This document shows positions 31,062 to 40,282 of a DNA stretch of 64,000 bases, in pieces. The notes under the pieces were generated by a model that saw only the letters and a program-made list of their open reading frames with translations, searched no databases and had not been told where the DNA came from. Source of the stretch: Bacteroidota bacterium (GTDB lineage: Bacteria > Bacteroidota > Bacteroidia > Bacteroidales > JAAAOM01); the NCBI GenBank assembly GCA_009908855.1, contig JAAAOM010000003.1, forward strand, positions 1-64,000, read 5' to 3'. Within the stretch, counting starts at the first letter, position 1. Each line of letters opens with the position of its first letter. The translations under genes were made by a program, and so were the position numbers.

Positions 31062-32099
31062 ATGATTAAAAAAAGAAAATGGCTTGTTATTGGCATTTTT
31101 GTAGCCCTTTTGTTGAGCTTAATTTGGAACCTTGAGAATTACTTAACCATTACAACTAAAACAAATGCTACCAGCGCTATCATTGAGGGTTGGCAAAATG
31201 CAAATTATTTAGAGAAGATTTGCGAGCTAATTAAAAGGAATAAAAGATTAGCTGAAGAAATAATTATTGTTGGCTGGCAGTACCAACCTGACCAAAGAAA
31301 AACAATTCCAATCCATGAAGCCCTTCCAAAAAACCAACTAGGTAACAATGAAATTCACCTGTTTGCAAACAGCAGCATTGAATTCGATATTCCCCCGAAT
31401 ATACGAGCCACCAAAAATCAATCAGCCCAAATCATCGATATAACCCTCAAAGGCTCTTTTGCCAGAAACATTGCAACACATTATACACTATTTATCAATG
31501 GAGAAAAACTATTATCCGGATTTTGTACGGATACTGTAGTGCATATAAAAAAAGAGGTTCAACTTTCGGGAAAAAGCAGTTTGATAATAACTTTTGATAA
31601 TGATATTAAACACGCCAACGGAGATAGAAATTTATCTATATTAGGGTGCTCTATAAACAATTACAATTTATTCAATGATCCAGCAAACATCTATTATTTC
31701 GATGACCATCCGCATCAATACAAAGGTTTATTCCCTTCAAACAGTGCCTTTGCGAAAAATTACCTGGAAGATTTAGGAATCCCCCCATCCAACATAAAGG
31801 TGGTGGAAGCACCCCACGACAACTTTAACAAAACCAACTCCTTGGCAAAGAAATTTGGAGAATGGTACAGGATAAATAAGGCTTCAGCCCCTCGCTCATT
31901 CAATATTATTACCAGCAGTATCCACGGACGAAGATCGCTAGTTGCCTTTAGCAGGCAAGTTCCTGATTATGTGAAATTAGGGGTGGTTTCCATCCCCCCC
32001 GATGACCCTTTCAATAACTCAATAAGTGATATTATAAAACTAATTGATGAATTTCTCAGTTTGGTTTATACCTGGCTGTTTTTTCACGGGGTGGAATGA
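31062..32099 (+). CDS. YdcF/DUF218-like protein interrupted by a CBM36/60-like carbohydrate-binding domain
   Basis: N-terminal TM; central IEFDIPPNIRATKNQSAQIIDITLKGSF...LIITFDNDIKHANGDRNLSILGCSINN resembles the xylan-binding-CBM 'F-ND...DRNL.vd.i' motif; C-terminal SNSAFAKNYLEDLGIPPSNIKVVEAPHDNFNKTNSLA...FNIITSSIHGRRSL is DUF218-like. Confidence 0.65.
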   Translation: MIKKRKWLVIGIFVALLLSLIWNLENYLTITTKTNATSAIIEGWQNANYLEKICELIKRNKRLAEEIIIVGWQYQPDQRKTIPIHEALPKNQLGNNEIHLFANSSIEFDIPPNIRATKNQSAQIIDITLKGSFARNIATHYTLFINGEKLLSGFCTDTVVHIKKEVQLSGKSSLIITFDNDIKHANGDRNLSILGCSINNYNLFNDPANIYYFDDHPHQYKGLFPSNSAFAKNYLEDLGIPPSNIKVVEAPHDNFNKTNSLAKKFGEWYRINKASAPRSFNIITSSIHGRRSLVAFSRQVPDYVKLGVVSIPPDDPFNNSISDIIKLIDEFLSLVYTWLFFHGVE

Positions 32100-32308
32100 A
32101 AATGAAATAGCGCTAAACAGTGCCTATTTCAATACGTAATATTTCTTACCTGATGACATTTGCTAGTTGCTGATATTATGATAACTAAAGTCAAAATCTG
32201 AATAATTCACCTTTACGGCCACAAAAAAAATTAACATTTGGGAATGTCCAATTTAACAATAGCTTTATATTTACGCCTTGCTCAAACCATTATTTTTTAA
32301 GTTGCATT

Positions 32309-33034
32309 ATGAGTTTTACCAAGTTATCTATTATCATCCCAGCCTACAACGAGGAAAAGACAATTCATTTTATTCTTGACAAGGTTAGGGACCTGGAATT
32401 AATAAACGGAATCCAAAAAGAAGTGATTATTGTAAACGATTGCTCAAAGGATGATACCGAAGCTGCTGTTAAATCCTATATGGAAAAAAATCCTGAACTG
32501 AATGCCGTTTATTACAAACATGAAAAAAACAAAGGAAAGGGAGCGGCTTTACATACCGGCATTGAAAAAGCAACCGGTGAATACCTGATTATTCAGGATG
32601 CCGACCTGGAGTATGATCCTCAGGAATTTAATCACCTGCTAAAACCAGTTTTTTATGCCAATGCCGATGTAGTTTACGGATCCCGATTTATGGGACATAA
32701 TCCGCACCGGATTTTATTCTTTTGGCATTCAATCGGAAATAAATTCCTTACAACCTTATCCAATATGTTTACCAATCTGAATTTAACTGATATGGAGACC
32801 TGTTATAAACTATTCAGATCGGATATCATAAAAAACATCAAATTAAGAGAGAAAAGATTCGGCTTTGAACCGGAAGTAACAGCCAAAGTAAGCCGCATTA
32901 AAGGCATCAGAATTTACGAAGTTGGTATTTCCTATTATGGAAGGACGTATGAAGATGGCAAAAAAATTACGGCCAAAGACGGTTTTAGAGCCATTTATTG
33001 TATTTTAAAATATGGTCTTTTTAAGGCAAAGTAA
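32309..33034 (+). CDS. Glycosyltransferase family 2 (DPM1-like)
   Basis: LSIIIPAYNEEKTIHFILDKV, VIIVNDCSKDDTE, KGKGAALHTGIEKATGEYLIIQDADLEYDPQEF, DMETCYKLFRSDIIK. Confidence 0.95.
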   Translation: MSFTKLSIIIPAYNEEKTIHFILDKVRDLELINGIQKEVIIVNDCSKDDTEAAVKSYMEKNPELNAVYYKHEKNKGKGAALHTGIEKATGEYLIIQDADLEYDPQEFNHLLKPVFYANADVVYGSRFMGHNPHRILFFWHSIGNKFLTTLSNMFTNLNLTDMETCYKLFRSDIIKNIKLREKRFGFEPEVTAKVSRIKGIRIYEVGISYYGRTYEDGKKITAKDGFRAIYCILKYGLFKAK

Positions 33035-33250
33035 TAGAGACAATAAAATTCCAAATAATAATTCTCATATATTATGTTGTTTTGGAATGCACAGAAAAGG
33101 CACCAGTATACGGAGATAGTAGAAAAATAAATGAATTTAATATTTTTAAACCAATTATATTCGGTTTTCTAATTGCCCGACTTTAATCAGCACCTTATTT
33201 TTTTCCCACCAACTTGGGAGATATAGCCAAATCTATTAATCGACAAAACG

Positions 33251-33670
33251 ATGTTCAAAAAGTTATTTAAGTATTTTTTTGCGGGAGGAATGGCTGCCGG
33301 AGTAGATATTTGTTTTTTTTATGTATTTGCCAAGTTGCTGGACTATCATTATATACTAATATCTGTACTGGGCTTTTTACTGGCCACATTTGTTAATTAT
33401 TTGTTGAGTGTCAAATTTGTTTTTAATTCGCAAATACGATTCAGAAGGAATACTGAATTTATCCTGATTTATGCGGTAAGTGGCGTTGGCCAATTAATTC
33501 ATATTGGTATCCTATATGTTCTGATTGATTTATGGATCATTGATAAGCTCCTGTCAAAACTGGTGGCTACCGGAATTGTATTTATATGGAATTTTACCGT
33601 CAGAAACTATTTTATATTCGCTGAGCAGGGAACCATCAAATTAAAACTAAAACTGGCCCGTAATGCATAA
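33251..33670 (+). CDS. GtrA family membrane protein
   Basis: 139 aa, four TM segments; FKYFFAGGMAAGVDICFFYVFAKLL, NYLLSVKFVF, WNFTVRNYFIF. Confidence 0.9.
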   Translation: MFKKLFKYFFAGGMAAGVDICFFYVFAKLLDYHYILISVLGFLLATFVNYLLSVKFVFNSQIRFRRNTEFILIYAVSGVGQLIHIGILYVLIDLWIIDKLLSKLVATGIVFIWNFTVRNYFIFAEQGTIKLKLKLARNA

Positions 33671-33839
33671 TGGTTATGTTTTAAATATTATTTGATTCTA
33701 TCATCAGAAAATTAATCAAACTTTACAGGTAGAAATCAAAAGTATTCATGCATTCGTCCAAACCAAAAAATCGCTTACCAACTGTCCGGATTTAAAAATA
33801 TGCCCTAACAATGGCAGACTTATCATTCATTTTATGATT

Positions 33840-33870
33840 TTCGTCAACACATTTTGCTGTTCGTCAAAAA
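33840..33870 (+). promoter_or_regulatory. Direct repeat TTCGTCAA-N12-TTCGTCAA (20-bp period) upstream of the initiating sugar transferase
   Basis: Exact TTCGTCAA octamers start at 33840 and 33860; 20-bp period is about two helical turns. A related element lies at 10729-10770. Confidence 0.45.
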
Positions 33871-34023
33871 AAGGTTGATTTTCTGTTTTTTTTAGCTTGC
33901 AAACGCCAGTGTAAAAAATAGTTCCATTGATCAAAAGCAAATCCAAAACCCTTGCATATTGGGTGTTTTCGTCGTTATTTTGAACTCAGAAATTGGAACA
34001 AATAAAACCAAAAAAGCACAGCA

Positions 34024-35472
34024 ATGAAACCTCTAAACATAATCCAGGCATATAACCGAAAGAAACAATTCAAAGGCCCAAAAAGGTTTATCAACTACGC
34101 CTTTGATGTGTTAGATATTTTAGCATCGCTACTTGCATTCTATTTATCTTTTTTATACGTCAAAAACATGACGGATGCTTCCTATACCTTTGATATTCAA
34201 CATATCATTTTTGGAGTTTTATTAATACCCGTACTTTATGTGCTGTTACAAACAACCAACCTGGCACGAGTACCACGGACATCGAAATATATTTCTATAT
34301 TTTTCGATCTAATTCGTTATAGTGTACCATTATCCTTAGTTGCCCTGTTCTACATATTTGTGTTCAGGCTTACATCCGTTAAGGTATTGACTGTTGTTAC
34401 ATTTATCCCGATGAATATCGTACTACTTTATTTAGTACGTGTCATTACTTTTTCCCTTTTCAGAATGCTACGATCTTCCGGTCATAATTCCAATAATGTA
34501 TTAATCATTGCTGATGATAGTTCAGAATACATCATTGAAAAAATACTTAAAAGAAAAGACTGGGGATTCCGGGTTTTAATGATCGCCACAAATTCACAAA
34601 AAATCAAGGAACGATTTGGAAATGAGATCAAAATTATCCCTGACAAAATTGGTGTAAAACCTTTGATTACAAATGATATTTTTGACGAGGTTATTTATGC
34701 CAAAAGCGAGATTGAACATGACAAAATCAATCGTTACATTAAAGATTGCGAGGAAATTGGTGTTGTATTCCGTATGCAATCAGAGTTGTCACCGCTTACT
34801 GCTTCAAATGCACATTTGATCAACTTTGAAGAAGTTCCGATGTTAACTTTCATGAATACACCAACCAATTCCATTGCTATCTTTTGGAAAACATTGACTG
34901 AAAGTATTTTTTCTTTCTTTGCATTGCTTTTTATGTCACCATTTCTTTTGTTGATCGTAATAGCTATCAAACTGGACTCAAAGGGACCGGTTGTTTTCAA
35001 ACAAAAACGTGTTGGTTTGAGGGGTCGCCAGTTTTATATCTATAAATTCAGAACTATGGTGATCAATGCCGAAGAAATAAAACAACAACTAATGGATCAA
35101 AACGAGAGTGACGGTCCAACTTTCAAAATCAAACAAGATCCAAGGATTACCCGTGTAGGAAGAATTTTAAGAAAAACAAGCTTAGATGAATTGCCTCAAT
35201 TGTTTAATGTGGTAAAAGGCGAAATGTCGTTAATTGGCCCTCGTCCGCCACTTCCAAGTGAGGTAGAACAATATGAGAGATGGCAACTGCGCCGTTTGTC
35301 AATGCGACCAGGTATTACTTGTACATGGCAAATTGTACCAAATCGTAACGATGTAGTATTTGAAAAATGGATGAAAATGGATATTAACTACATTGAAAAC
35401 TGGTCGCTTAAACGTGATGTGAAATTGTTTTTCGATACAATAAAGTCAGTGATTTCTGCTGGCGGATACTAA
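34024..35472 (+). CDS. Exopolysaccharide initiating glycosylphosphotransferase (polyprenyl-phosphate sugar transferase)
   Basis: GPVVFKQKRVGLRGRQFYIYKFRTMVINAEE, TRVGRILRKTSLDELPQLFNVVKGEMSLIGPRPPLPSEVEQYERWQLRRLSMRPGITCTWQ. Confidence 0.96.
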   Translation: MKPLNIIQAYNRKKQFKGPKRFINYAFDVLDILASLLAFYLSFLYVKNMTDASYTFDIQHIIFGVLLIPVLYVLLQTTNLARVPRTSKYISIFFDLIRYSVPLSLVALFYIFVFRLTSVKVLTVVTFIPMNIVLLYLVRVITFSLFRMLRSSGHNSNNVLIIADDSSEYIIEKILKRKDWGFRVLMIATNSQKIKERFGNEIKIIPDKIGVKPLITNDIFDEVIYAKSEIEHDKINRYIKDCEEIGVVFRMQSELSPLTASNAHLINFEEVPMLTFMNTPTNSIAIFWKTLTESIFSFFALLFMSPFLLLIVIAIKLDSKGPVVFKQKRVGLRGRQFYIYKFRTMVINAEEIKQQLMDQNESDGPTFKIKQDPRITRVGRILRKTSLDELPQLFNVVKGEMSLIGPRPPLPSEVEQYERWQLRRLSMRPGITCTWQIVPNRNDVVFEKWMKMDINYIENWSLKRDVKLFFDTIKSVISAGGY

Positions 35473-35658
35473 AAATAGACCTGTTTTTTCAGAAAGGGCT
35501 CATTACTTCAGGTGATGGGTCTTTTTTTTGTGGGAAAATTGAGATTGGAATCTGGTTGCCGGTTACCAGATCAGATCAAGAAAATATAGATATATGGCTA
35601 TTGGAATTGAGAGCACACAACCCTAACAACAATTAACTCCCACCACTCCATTCACTCG

Positions 35659-35903
35659 CCCACTGCCTACTGCTCACTGTTCACTGCCCACTGCTCACTG
35701 CTTACTGTTCACTGCCCACTGCTCACTGCTTACTGTTCACTGCCCACTGCTCACTGCTTACTGTTCACTGCCCACTGCCCTCTGCTCACTACTCACTACT
35801 CACTACTCACTGCCCACTGCTTACTGCCCACTGTTTACTGCCTACTGCTTACTGCCCACTGCTTACTGTTAACTGCTCACTGCTCCCTACTCCCTACTCA
35901 TCA
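35659..35903. repeat. Heptameric tandem array, consensus YYYACTG (~35 units), with three perfect 28-bp higher-order units at 35694-35777
   Basis: Read as cccactg|cctactg|ctcactg|ttcactg|cccactg|...; ctcactgcttactgttcactgcccactg occurs three times without change; the last degenerate units run into the xseB stop codon. Confidence 0.95.
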
Positions 35904-36121
35904 TTGTTTTCTGCCTTATTTTCCCCACCCATATCTTTCAAAATTTTTTCCACATCTTCTTCCGTTTTATACAGTTTTGACCTGCATATTTCAATGAGTT
36001 CGGATACACGTTTTACCTTTACCGATAAATCATCCACATCCAATTCTTCATTTTCCATTTTGCCAAGAATTTCTTCAATTTCCCTGACTGCCTCGGTATA
36101 ACTTATTGCTTTTTTGGCCAT
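35894..36121 (-). CDS. xseB: Exodeoxyribonuclease VII small subunit
   Basis: [56 protein letters not shown]. Confidence 0.93.
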   Translation of the reverse strand: MAKKAISYTEAVREIEEILGKMENEELDVDDLSVKVKRVSELIEICRSKLYKTEEDVEKILKDMGGENKAENNDE

Positions 36122-36135
36122 GCGCTACATAATTA

Positions 36136-38901
36136 TTAAAAGAATTTAGGCAACGTAAAATAAAAAGTAGTCCCTTTATTAATCTTACTATTTACCCATA
36201 TTTCGCCTTTATTTTTTTGTATAAATTCCTTACAAAGGATGAGTCCCAAACCAGTACCCGATTCACTGCTGGTTCCGCTCATACTAATCTGTTTATCCAC
36301 ACGGAACAAGCTACCCTGAACATCTTCATTCATACCAACACCATTATCCTGCACCCTGCAAAGCCAATACCGATCATCTTTATTATCAGCCTCAATACAG
36401 ATTTTGCCGTTTGGGTTTGTAAATTTAATGCCATTATTGATTAAATTTCTGAATATGGTATCAACCATTTCCATATCGCCATTGACAAATGTGTTAGGCT
36501 GAACGTTATTATCAACCTGAATCTTTTTTTCATGAGCGGCTATTACCAGTAAATCAATATTTTGTTGTACAATTTCATGAATATCGATTTTGGATGGTTT
36601 AAAATGAATGCGTCCTGTTTGTATTCTCGACCAATGCAGTAAATTATCAAGCAATGTATATAAATTTTTGGCAGAATCATGAATACTCTCATTGGCCTCC
36701 TTTAGTTCTGTGTCTGTAAGCTCATCGTAATTTGTGCTGAGCACACCCGTAAGATTCATTAAACCGGCAATGGGCCCTCTTAAATCGTGTGCAATGATTG
36801 AAAAGAATTTGTCTTTCGTAGCCACCAACTCTTTAAGTATGGTTTCAGATTTTTTTAATTTTAAATTGGCCAACGTTGATTTATTATATGCCTTGTCAAT
36901 TTGTTTGTTTTTTTGCTTAAGCTTGATAAACAGTACCATTATAATTGTACCTGCCATTAAAAAAACAAGAATCAGTATCAGCAAATAAAGGCGTTGTTCC
37001 TTGTAGCGCTTTGCTTCATGTGCTTTTTGTTCCTGTAATTGTCGACTGTCAATTAAAGCCGATTCCATAAACTGAATGGTATCACGGGTTTGTTCAAGTT
37101 CAAAATTGAGTTGTTGTTCAATGATCTTTTGGTTGTTGGCTTCAACAATCATATTTTTTTCCAGGTCATTAAACTGGCGGTAATAATCCAGGGCATTTTT
37201 ATAATTCTCCCTCTTCATTTCAAGTATGTATAACTGATACAAGGCATTTTTTATCAATTCCGGATGATTAATCTGTTGTCCAATTGACAAAGATTCATTG
37301 AAAAACTTTTCCGCCACACCGGGCCTGTTAGCCTCAGTAAGATAATACTCCCCAATCTTTCGGGCCACCAGGCTATGAATAAAATGAATGTTATTTTTTT
37401 TACTTAATTCATAAGCTTTTTGAAAAAAATTGAGCGCATGTTGCGAATTATTTCTCAATTGCTCAATATTTCCCAGGTTATTTAATGTATAAGCCGATTG
37501 TATATTGTCATTTAGCCGATTATTTATCGCCAATGCCTGTTTATATAGTTTTTCGGCTTCATTGTACTGCCCCATTTCCCGATAAGCATTTCCCATATTA
37601 TTATTGGACTGAGCAATGGATTTTTGGTCGTGCAGCGATTGATGAATCTCAGCAGCTTTTTGGTATTGTTCCAGAGCTTGCTCATGAAACCCGTTGTTAA
37701 AATATAAATTTCCCAGTTGATTGACACGATAGGCCAGTTGTGCCATATTTTGAGATTTTTGAGTATGGTCAATGGAAAACTGTTGGTATTCTAACGCACG
37801 TTCAAAATTACCGATGCGTGAATATAACTGTGACAGCCGATTATACGTCTGAGCCAATAACTGGTCATCTCCGGTGCTATGCGCCAATTGCATACTTTGG
37901 AAGTAATGGCTGGCTGATTTTGTATACTCACCCATTTCAAAATATATGTTTCCTAAATTATTATGTATGGTAACAGCTCTTTGCGATTTATTCTTTTTCG
38001 CAATGAATTGCAGTGCTTTTTGGTTGTACATTATAGCGCTGTCATGATTCAGTAATTTTTCGTGCAATCGCGCCAAATTTTGTGAAATTGCATACAAACC
38101 AACAGAATCCCTACCTTCATGGCGCATATTATATACCTTTTGATAAAATTGGAGTGCCGAGTCGTTTTGGTTATTTCGGAAATAGGTACTTCCTATAAAA
38201 TTAAGCGTATTAGCAATTTGCACTGTATCACCAATATTTATGGCCACCTGAAGGGCCTTATTATGCAGCTTCAAAGCAGTATTAAATTCGCTCGACAATT
38301 TATAGCAGGTAGCCTTATTATTAACAAGCCTTACCATCAAATCACCCGGTTTATGATCAATGACATGTAGCGCACTGTCGTAAATGGCTATGGCATTGCT
38401 ATACATCCCCCTTTGCCAATAAATACTCCCGATGAGATTCAGTATCCCGGCTTTTGTTTCGTTATCTGCGGCTAATGCATACGCCATGTTATATTGCTGT
38501 CGGGACTGATTGAATTTTTTTTGCGATTTAAACACATCACCCATTGCACGTCGGGCCGCAAAATTAAGAGAATCGTGAATATTGGCGTTTACAACTTTCT
38601 GAAGTGACCGCAAGGCCGGATCAGGCGCTGAAGCGGATAAATATATCTTACCCAATAACAGATGTAATTCGGCAAAATCGGGTGAATTGGATTTTTTATA
38701 TTGCAAGGCTTGTTCTATACGGTTGGCGGCATTTTCATAGTCATTATGTTGATAATAATATTCGCCAAGCTGTCTCAATAATTCAGGATTATTATGATCC
38801 TTTTCAAGTGCACGCAAAAGGCTGTCTGAATTGGCTGCCTTCAATATGAATGCCTGGGTGAGTATCAGTAATAAAAGAAATATAAAAATGCATTTGTTCA
38901 T
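36136..38901 (-). CDS. TPR-repeat sensor histidine kinase
   Basis: Signal peptide, about a dozen TPRs, one TM (LYLLILILVFLMAGTIIMVLFI), HisKA DKFFSIIAHDLRGPIAGLMNL, HATPase NGIKFTNPNGKI, QDNGVGMN, GTGLGLILCKEFI; no receiver domain. Confidence 0.93.
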   Translation of the reverse strand: MNKCIFIFLLLLILTQAFILKAANSDSLLRALEKDHNNPELLRQLGEYYYQHNDYENAANRIEQALQYKKSNSPDFAELHLLLGKIYLSASAPDPALRSLQKVVNANIHDSLNFAARRAMGDVFKSQKKFNQSRQQYNMAYALAADNETKAGILNLIGSIYWQRGMYSNAIAIYDSALHVIDHKPGDLMVRLVNNKATCYKLSSEFNTALKLHNKALQVAINIGDTVQIANTLNFIGSTYFRNNQNDSALQFYQKVYNMRHEGRDSVGLYAISQNLARLHEKLLNHDSAIMYNQKALQFIAKKNKSQRAVTIHNNLGNIYFEMGEYTKSASHYFQSMQLAHSTGDDQLLAQTYNRLSQLYSRIGNFERALEYQQFSIDHTQKSQNMAQLAYRVNQLGNLYFNNGFHEQALEQYQKAAEIHQSLHDQKSIAQSNNNMGNAYREMGQYNEAEKLYKQALAINNRLNDNIQSAYTLNNLGNIEQLRNNSQHALNFFQKAYELSKKNNIHFIHSLVARKIGEYYLTEANRPGVAEKFFNESLSIGQQINHPELIKNALYQLYILEMKRENYKNALDYYRQFNDLEKNMIVEANNQKIIEQQLNFELEQTRDTIQFMESALIDSRQLQEQKAHEAKRYKEQRLYLLILILVFLMAGTIIMVLFIKLKQKNKQIDKAYNKSTLANLKLKKSETILKELVATKDKFFSIIAHDLRGPIAGLMNLTGVLSTNYDELTDTELKEANESIHDSAKNLYTLLDNLLHWSRIQTGRIHFKPSKIDIHEIVQQNIDLLVIAAHEKKIQVDNNVQPNTFVNGDMEMVDTIFRNLINNGIKFTNPNGKICIEADNKDDRYWLCRVQDNGVGMNEDVQGSLFRVDKQISMSGTSSESGTGLGLILCKEFIQKNKGEIWVNSKINKGTTFYFTLPKFF

Positions 38902-38909
38902 GCAATAAA

Positions 38910-40277
38910 TTACTTTGCTGTACTATTAATTTCTCCGTCCTGCAATAGAGTTTTCAAGTTGCTGCCTTTTTCGACATCTGCAGCACTTTTAACCAGTTTG
39001 TTATGAGTAAAAGTAATGGAATATCCGCGTTTTAAAACATTTTTCGGATCAAGATATTTTGTTCGCAGGGTATACTGTTCAAGTTCCCTTTTCTTTGAAT
39101 TAATATAATGCGAATTTTTTGCGCTTAATTTATTGCTGTATTCCAATACTTTAAATCTTTGAAACGAAAGCTTCTCCCGACTTGTTCTTTTCATACGGTC
39201 TGCCAAGACTTTTAGATATTGACTACTGTTTTTTAATAGTCGTGATGGCCATTTTTGAATGGTTTGTTCATAAGCCATTAACCGGAAATTTTGACGGCTT
39301 ATATATTGTTGTGTTGCGTAATAAAAGCCCTGTACCAAATTAGTCAATTCCATTTTTTTTACATCCAGGATATTTTCGATATTGGTATAAAATTTCTCGG
39401 TTAAATATTGTAAATGCTCATCGGCTTCCAAAATCCGGTCAATCAAAAACCCGGCAACTGCCGTAGGGGTTTTTAAACGGGTGTGCGCAACCATGTCGAC
39501 AATGGTGTCGTCTTTTTCATGACCTATACCAGTCAAAACAGGAATTGGAAATTGTGCAATATGATAGGCCAACCAGTATGTATTGAAACTGTTTAAATCA
39601 GCTTGCGCTCCTCCCCCTCTTATAATCACCACCACATCAAAAAATGAATCGTTATTATAAACGGATTCCAGTGCATGTATAATGGTCTCCTCCGTTTCTT
39701 TACCCTGCATAACAGCCGGAAATAATTGATGGTAAAAAGTGTATCCATAAATATTATTGTCAAGCTGGTTCACAAAATCCTGATATCCGGCAGCTTGTTC
39801 AGAAGAAATAACAGCTATTTTTTTGGGAAGCAAGGGCAATAATAATTGCTTGTTCATTTCCATCACTCCTTCTTCCATGAGTCGGTTGAGAATATCCTGT
39901 TTTTGCCGGGCCAAATCACCCAGGGTGTATGTCGGGTCTATATCCTTAATATTAAGTGAGAGGCCATATAGCTCATGAAAATCAACACTCACTTTAACCA
40001 TAATTTTTATGCCCTCACTTAAAGGTTGCCGGGTGGTGGTCTCAAAATAAGGTTGGATAAGCCTGAAAAACCGGTTCCAGATTACCGCTCTGCTACGGGC
40101 TGTGATATCGTCTGAATCCTCCGGCTTATCAACCAGTTCAAGATAACAATGTCCCCTGGCATTGATTTTTATATCACTTATTTCAGCCACCACCCAGTAG
40201 AGCGGATCCAGCGCATCAGTCAATTTTTGTCGGATGATATGGTTTAATTCCAGCAGCGATAATGCCTGTTCGCTCAT
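38910..40277 (-). CDS. xseA: Exodeoxyribonuclease VII large subunit
   Basis: YWVVAEISDIKINARGHCYLELVDK OB-fold, IAVISSEQAAGYQDF, DVVVIIRGGGAQADLNSFNTYWLAYHIAQFPIPVLTGIGHEKDDTIVDMVAHTRLKTPTAVAGFLID. Confidence 0.95.
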   Translation of the reverse strand: MSEQALSLLELNHIIRQKLTDALDPLYWVVAEISDIKINARGHCYLELVDKPEDSDDITARSRAVIWNRFFRLIQPYFETTTRQPLSEGIKIMVKVSVDFHELYGLSLNIKDIDPTYTLGDLARQKQDILNRLMEEGVMEMNKQLLLPLLPKKIAVISSEQAAGYQDFVNQLDNNIYGYTFYHQLFPAVMQGKETEETIIHALESVYNNDSFFDVVVIIRGGGAQADLNSFNTYWLAYHIAQFPIPVLTGIGHEKDDTIVDMVAHTRLKTPTAVAGFLIDRILEADEHLQYLTEKFYTNIENILDVKKMELTNLVQGFYYATQQYISRQNFRLMAYEQTIQKWPSRLLKNSSQYLKVLADRMKRTSREKLSFQRFKVLEYSNKLSAKNSHYINSKKRELEQYTLRTKYLDPKNVLKRGYSITFTHNKLVKSAADVEKGSNLKTLLQDGEINSTAK

Positions 40278-40282
40278 AGTAA

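Noticed and set aside
35659-35903. CRISPR array interpretation of the YYYACTG repeats
   Set aside because: Units are contiguous 7-mers with no unique spacers, no cas genes nearby.
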